From: Gracilariopsis chorda
Taxonomy: Eukaryota > Rhodophyta > Florideophyceae > Gracilariales > Gracilariaceae
Reading direction: 5' to 3'
Assembly (NCBI GenBank): GCA_003194525.1
Contig: NBIV01000147.1
Location: 62,001 to 126,000 of the forward strand
Length of the DNA stretch: 64,000 nucleotides
Positions 59,469-64,000 of the stretch are shown piece by piece. The notes under the pieces are model-generated. The model saw only the letters and a list, made by a program, of their open reading frames with translations, was not told the origin of the DNA and did not search any database. The position numbers and the translations under genes are program-made. Position 1 is the first letter of the stretch. Every line of letters begins with the position of its first letter.

Positions 59469-60983
59469 ATGTCGAAAGAACAAAGAGAAACAAAAGCATA
59501 CCTGGAATTCGTCCACAATAAAGCAAAAACGCTCATCAGTAAAGACATCAGGAGAAAGCAATCTCTTCAGCAGTACACTTACTTTCTAAAGAATTTATGG
59601 AAAGAAGTAAAATCTGGTACAAAATCAGTGGAGGAAGTTCAAAGACTTGCCAGAGAAACGTTGCATGAATTCTTTCCCGAAGAATGTTCTGAGGATAGCA
59701 TTCCAACATTTGAAAGGTACAATGCGAATCTAATGCCTTACACTTACCGTGCAGAGAGAAGAAATGAAGAAGAACATCGCAGAGGTGTCAAGTCTCACAG
59801 CATGCCTCCCGGGTCCTCACTGGGAATTGTTTCTGCCACAGGTCATATTCACAAAGGAAGAAGAATAAGCAACGTCGCAGAATCCGCACGTCAAAGCCGA
59901 TACCGTTTCAATCATCAACTGGTTCCTAGGAAACAAGTAATGCGTATTTCGTCAGCAACGAGTTTGCTGCCGACTAACAACTCCCTGAGAAGCACCGAAA
60001 TGCATGTGGATGGACAATCAGTTGACTCTGAAATAAGTTCCAGAAGCACAGACGAAGGGGATGTTAGAAAAATAAGGGAAAGAGATCCACAAGAGCTCAG
60101 TCTAGAAGCTGAATGTGAAGGTCGAAAGAGGGCAAAGGAGAATGATGAAGGAGAAATTGGCAGGAAACATGACAATGTGGATGATTCCCAACAGGGATAC
60201 CTTCTTGACAGGACGACATCCGAAGATATCTTGAAACAGATAACCCTGAAGAACCGCATAGAGCATTATGAGGATTGTGTGCTCCCTTCTCTGGAAATGG
60301 CTGTTTTGATTCGTCTTACTGCTCTGCTTTCTTCCTTTAGAGACATGAAGCAGTTACGCAAACGAGAGATATTCTCGTCAAACAATTACGATGAAAGTCG
60401 TAGTGTTGTCCTGGTTTCCATGGAAAGAGAACAGGAAGAAGCTCACCTCCTTCGTAAAATGGTGGAGAGAGTCTCCAGACGGCTGCTTAAGGCAAAGAAT
60501 GGAGATGTAGCGAAAGGTGAAGTAGGAAAGAATCAATGGGATAAGAGTACAAGCAACGACAAACCAGCGACGATTAAGCCGAGAAAAGCGATTTTGCGCG
60601 CAAGAGCCGAACGAAACAATGAACTCTTGAAAAGAAGGCGCTCCATCATGTCCCAACTTGTGAATAACCGAAGAACAAAGCTACTAAGGGATAAGCGGAA
60701 AGAATTGAGACCAGGTAAAGAAATTAAGGATTCCTTAGATGAGCGTGAGAATGAAAAGAGATCTGACAAACTTACGGCAACAGAGAAATTGAGTCAGCTT
60801 CCGAGTTTGATATCTCGATTCCAACTTGAGAAACAGCTTGAAGTGACAAGGTCTACATCAACTCCCATGGAAGAGCGGAAGAAAACAAGCACGATTACTC
60901 TTGTAGACTGCGACAGAGTAATTGAATTCGACCAGCAGCTGAGAAAGAGCAATCTAAGGTACAAATGGATGTCAAGATTGTAG
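59469..60983 (+). CDS. Orphan charged protein, predicted coiled coil
   Basis: A 504-residue uninterrupted frame from the ATG at 59469 (MSKEQRETKAYLEFVHNKAK); the frame is open 28 codons further upstream without an ATG. The protein is very rich in Lys, Arg, Glu and Ser. The N-terminal 85 residues look helical and more conserved (LQQYTYFLKNLWKEV, LHEFFPEECSEDS). The middle is Ser/Thr-rich and probably disordered. A helical segment follows (HYEDCVLPSLEMAVLIRLTA), then strongly basic stretches (KAILRARAERNNELLKRRRS) typical of nuclear proteins. No signal peptide or membrane segment. It ends in TAG, but the same frame stays open for 79 more codons (to 61220) with similar composition, overlapping the convergent Myb-like gene. 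I do not recognise the family. Confidence 0.6.
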   Translation: MSKEQRETKAYLEFVHNKAKTLISKDIRRKQSLQQYTYFLKNLWKEVKSGTKSVEEVQRLARETLHEFFPEECSEDSIPTFERYNANLMPYTYRAERRNEEEHRRGVKSHSMPPGSSLGIVSATGHIHKGRRISNVAESARQSRYRFNHQLVPRKQVMRISSATSLLPTNNSLRSTEMHVDGQSVDSEISSRSTDEGDVRKIRERDPQELSLEAECEGRKRAKENDEGEIGRKHDNVDDSQQGYLLDRTTSEDILKQITLKNRIEHYEDCVLPSLEMAVLIRLTALLSSFRDMKQLRKREIFSSNNYDESRSVVLVSMEREQEEAHLLRKMVERVSRRLLKAKNGDVAKGEVGKNQWDKSTSNDKPATIKPRKAILRARAERNNELLKRRRSIMSQLVNNRRTKLLRDKRKELRPGKEIKDSLDERENEKRSDKLTATEKLSQLPSLISRFQLEKQLEVTRSTSTPMEERKKTSTITLVDCDRVIEFDQQLRKSNLRYKWMSRL

Positions 60984-61164
60984 TATCCGTGTACGAAGTT
61001 GAGTCGCAAATTGTTTTTGGGGACACGCAACCAGAACGTTCACCAATTACGTAGGGATGCTGAAGTTGACCGAAAACTGGCAAAAAGGTTGTCAAAGGCC
61101 CGTTGTTCGTTAGAACCTGTACATAGCTTTACAATTCTCGATCCGGTGCGCCCCGGTACATCAG

Positions 61165-61854
61165 TTACTCATCCCGGCTGGGGTTTCCGACAGTTTTCTC
61201 CCCAGCTGTTTCACAGATAGCAGCATCTTCTAAAAGGAGAGCTGTGCGAAGAGTATCCGCTGAATTTTCGCTTTGCTGGTGTGAAACTCTCGACGCAATA
61301 CTTGCCACATTTGCCAGTAGGAAGAGACCAACATCTTCTGGAACAGAAGAGTTCTTGAGAAATCCTTCTTTTTCACACATGTTGCAAACCATAGAGTTCA
61401 TTCGCAATTGCGTTTCTGATACTGGATGAACGCATTCAATTCGCGGGTGGTAGCTCCCATTCGGACGCGGAACAGAACGCTCCCGTCGCTCACCCAGTCT
61501 ATGACCGAAGTAATCTTCCTTGGAATCACGAATAATTCTCATGTAGAACTTCTGGCGATGTGCTTTTACCTGCTTCTCATTGCGTGTGCCAACTTCTTTG
61601 GCAATGAGAACTGTACGTTCCCTTTCATTTCTCGTAGAAAAGCGGAAAAGTGCTCTAAGGAAGCGTTGTCTTTCGGCCTTTGACCAGTACCGATCTTGGA
61701 AAACAGGCTGCACCGGTTCCGAGACAGTTGGCCGAGTCTTGTGCTTTCGGATGGATGTACTCGGGGATAGTGCTTCTCTGTCACTGCGGCTCACAGGATT
61801 CTGATTCTGATTCCTTATTCGTCTTGCAGGTATACTAGTCTTTTCTGAGGCCAT
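61165..61854 (-). CDS. Myb-like (SHAQKYF-type) DNA-binding protein
   Basis: A 229-residue protein from the ATG at 61854 (MASEKTSIPARR). A single Myb/SANT repeat lies at about residues 55-105: the first Trp in RYWSKAERQRFLRALFRF, then VLIAKEVGTRNEKQVKAHRQ and KFYMRI. The third helix matches the SHAQKYF class (T-R-QV-SHAQKYF) with His-Arg-Gln-Lys-Phe in place of HAQKYF. The flanks are basic and Ser-rich. A C-terminal region with two Cys (MVCNMCEKEGF) and a helical Ala/Leu segment follows. Such single-repeat Myb proteins are transcription factors in plants, oomycetes and other protists. The frame extends upstream to 62001 without a better start; the chosen ATG begins the hydrophilic domain. It is convergent with the gene at 59.5-61.0 kb. 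No interruption, so probably a working host gene. Confidence 0.7.
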   Translation of the reverse strand: MASEKTSIPARRIRNQNQNPVSRSDREALSPSTSIRKHKTRPTVSEPVQPVFQDRYWSKAERQRFLRALFRFSTRNERERTVLIAKEVGTRNEKQVKAHRQKFYMRIIRDSKEDYFGHRLGERRERSVPRPNGSYHPRIECVHPVSETQLRMNSMVCNMCEKEGFLKNSSVPEDVGLFLLANVASIASRVSHQQSENSADTLRTALLLEDAAICETAGEKTVGNPSRDE

Positions 61855-62001
61855 ACTCGCTGAACAATGAGGTAAACCTATTAGTGGTCTGGATGGAATC
61901 GGGTAGGCAAGAAGATGAAGGAGCACAGCTTGTCTCTTATGATAAGATCGCATGTCCATAACGAAGTGCTTGTTCATGTAAGAATTCGTAGCAGAACACA
62001 A

Positions 62002-62992
62002 ACCGTGCGCTGCTTTTCACAAGTATCGGTTCCGAAGAATGATCAGAATTTTTCCCGCTAAAACCCATTCATGAGGACTGAGGTCGCCCTAACCTCGGTC
62101 ACCTTTTCAGCATCCTCACGACACGGTTCTACAGAGCCGAACCGGTCGGCGTAGGCTCTGGTGGACGGAAAGAGCTTCTGAAATCCATTTCTAAACAACC
62201 AAAAATTAGAAGCATCCTAACCCAAGTGTGATTAGATCAGTTGGAGTACAGTGGGCAATATAAAATATTTTTATTAATATTGGGAAACAACTATGCATTA
62301 CAAGCACAGCAAACACGCTGTACTCGTCTCCAAAAACCAAGCGCCGACAAAGTGCAGACTATCGCATCTATCGCATCACCGCTAACCGTTCCATGGTAGT
62401 AACCACATTACCCTTAGCTGAGTCTGAAAGGAAGACGTGATAGCAAACGTTCTCACGAAACCCCTTTACCGCGATCGATGACGACAGATATGCAAAAAGA
62501 GCTGAACGTCATTCCCCCCCCTCGAATGAAAACGAGTCACACCAACCGACGGCTTTCGAACAACAATCTAGCCGTGCCCTGTCGTGCCTTATTATTAGGC
62601 TGGCTAACAGCACTAAATTTCGTTTGTTTATTCGGGTCTTTTTTATGTTCCAATAAACACTTTCTAGACCACTTCCCGCCTCCAGGTGGCAGCTGACTGT
62701 TGGACGTTGGGAAGGGGAGAACAATGGAATCTCTTTGCGCTTGGCCCCACATTTGCGTTCCAATGCTCTGTGGGCGGCTCCATTCGGAGACACGCATGCG
62801 CCGAAGGTTTTATCGTACCAACGGAGCAATGAACAAAGCGGGTCTCCACGCCCGCGTGCCTCTGCGGCGGTATTTGTAACTAAAATACTAAAGGCTGGTT
62901 CTCATGTGGCAAGAAAACGTACCTCCCCGATGTCGCTGAATTTGGCGAGAAATGCGAACAAGATTGATATAGGAGAGGTTTGAGATATACGT
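62002..62992. other. Intergenic region between divergent genes
   Basis: Separates the minus-strand Myb-like gene from the plus-strand frame at 62.99 kb, so it should hold both promoters. I see no defined promoter motif. An AT-rich block lies at 62260-62285 and a run of 8 C at 62514-62521. Confidence 0.4.
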
Positions 62993-64000
62993 ATGGGCTT
63001 TGCCTCACCTCTGCAATACGCGAACACTGGATCATCGACGAAGTTCTCAGGTAGCATTATGAGTTGGGTACTCGGCGCACACTGGGCTCTTGTTCGGAAG
63101 CAGTTTGCGACTGCTGCGCACCAGACCAACCCCAGTCATGTTTGTGAACCTACATCTTCTGCTGCAAATCCGCCTGTACTTGGATCTCTAGCGCAAATAC
63201 CCTCTACCGACGACGACACAAAAGGCTCCGCAAGAAAAGCTTCCCAAGGAAAGTTAGTAATAGGTGAAGATGACCACGAAGCAACGGAAACGAGGAAGGT
63301 CAGCACGGCCCATACTCATGACACTACTGAAGTCCCAGAGCAAAATCCTGAACTCACACCTCTCGTTTTAGTTGTTGATGGACCCGGTCCCACGAGTATT
63401 GGCTTGGATGGTTCGAAAGCACAGCAGATCGTTTCCCCAACGGAAGGTATCAGGGATGGCGACTTAGATCCTGAAAAGGATAAATTCATTGTCTTTTGGA
63501 AGCCCAAGGTCGAGCTGATTGTAACTAAAGGCTTTGCATCAAGCTCTTTTGTCGACGTGAAGAACGGAGACCTATCTATCAGTGATGAGGCCATCGTCGG
63601 AAAAACAACAGCAGATAACTACAAGTTGGCGGTGTCCTTCGATGATCTGAATGGTAACTACTTCATAGGAATGTGTTTCGTTGATGGAACTTCGCTGTCG
63701 TTCATCCCGCTGAGTGGCTGCTTTCTCAGCACACTAGGAGACCTCCTAGGCTTTCTAGAATTTGGAGAGAATAAATGTTTTCGAATGTGTGAGAAAGGAC
63801 GGCAAAACAGTTTTCAAAATTTCGTTCAGATCCGAGTTCCGCTAAAGGAGTATCGTGCTATCTTCATGAGAATTGAAAAAGAGATTGATGGAGGCATGAT
63901 CATCGAAAACTCAGTCAGAAGGTATAAGGGATTTGCGTGGATACTTTGTGAAGTTGAAGAGTTCACAGATTTTCACATGTTTCGCGAGGGAAAGGAGACG
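62993..64000 (+). CDS. Unidentified protein, partial, runs off right edge
   Basis: Open frame of 336 codons from the ATG at 62993 to the window end, without a stop. The N-terminal 50 residues include a mildly hydrophobic stretch (GSIMSWVLGAHWALVRKQF) that could be a weak signal or anchor. Residues about 50-170 are acidic and Ser/Thr/Pro-rich, probably a disordered linker. From about residue 160 there is a folded-looking domain with alternating beta-type segments (FIVFWKPKVELIVTKGFASS, YKLAVSFDDLNGNYFIGMCF, NFVQIRVPLKEYRAIFMRIE, RYKGFAWILCEVEEF). I do not recognise the family. All Gln codons are CAA/CAG. Codon use and lack of interruption suggest a real host gene. Further exons or the rest of the frame lie outside. 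Confidence 0.6.
   Translation, partial: MGFASPLQYANTGSSTKFSGSIMSWVLGAHWALVRKQFATAAHQTNPSHVCEPTSSAANPPVLGSLAQIPSTDDDTKGSARKASQGKLVIGEDDHEATETRKVSTAHTHDTTEVPEQNPELTPLVLVVDGPGPTSIGLDGSKAQQIVSPTEGIRDGDLDPEKDKFIVFWKPKVELIVTKGFASSSFVDVKNGDLSISDEAIVGKTTADNYKLAVSFDDLNGNYFIGMCFVDGTSLSFIPLSGCFLSTLGDLLGFLEFGENKCFRMCEKGRQNSFQNFVQIRVPLKEYRAIFMRIEKEIDGGMIIENSVRRYKGFAWILCEVEEFTDFHMFREGKET

Overview
This is a eukaryotic window that is almost entirely made of decaying mobile elements. There is no bacterial gene organisation, no rRNA or convincing tRNA, and coding density is low. At least seven element classes can be recognised: Ty3/gypsy LTR retroelements (several fossils), LINE fragments, two pogo/Tigger elements, one CACTA (Tnp2) element, two PIF/Harbinger elements with their SANT-like partner gene, and one Helitron. 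The organism cannot be named from the sequence. A C2-domain ferlin, a SHAQKYF-like Myb protein, long intronless frames and this element mix suggest a protist or alga with few introns (alveolate, stramenopile or red-algal grade). That is inference only.

Layout. 1-5 kb: two gypsy remnants on the minus strand, the first running off the left edge. 5.85-7.88 kb: a pogo transposon with an intact 579-residue transposase, the only transposon gene here that looks whole. 8.5-9.3 kb: the RNase H end of a LINE. 10.3-15.2 kb: a long, intronless, broken ferlin gene. 15.2-15.9 kb: a LINE 5' part (ORF1 plus the start of an endonuclease) in the same orientation. 16.3-17.3 kb: an unassigned interrupted frame. 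17.6-20.8 kb: the CACTA element. 23.17-28.78 kb: a complete but decayed Harbinger element bounded by inverted repeats and a 3-bp target duplication, holding SANT-like and transposase genes plus a third unidentified frame. 31-35 kb: AT-rich, empty. 34.9-40.1 kb: gypsy fossil with LTRs. 40.2-44.2 kb: Helitron (HUH Rep plus PIF1-like helicase) on the minus strand. 45.2-45.7 kb: a 68-bp minisatellite. 46.3-52.1 kb: a second gypsy fossil with a solo LTR inserted inside it. 53.5-56.1 kb: Harbinger 2, directly followed by pogo 2 (56.1-58.4 kb).

The right end (59.4-64 kb) is the most gene-like part: an orphan charged protein, a convergent Myb-like gene, and an unidentified open frame that runs off the window.

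A common theme is the way the non-retroviral genes are broken. In the ferlin, Harbinger, SANT, pogo and CACTA genes, many in-frame stops stand where Gln, Arg or Trp would be expected. This is what C-to-T change (CAA/CAG to TAA/TAG, CGA to TGA, TGG to TAG) would give. It suggests RIP-like mutation or deamination. Reassignment of UAA/UAG to Gln is an alternative that I consider and judge less likely, because the intact genes contain no such codons and some genes also carry TGA and frameshifts.
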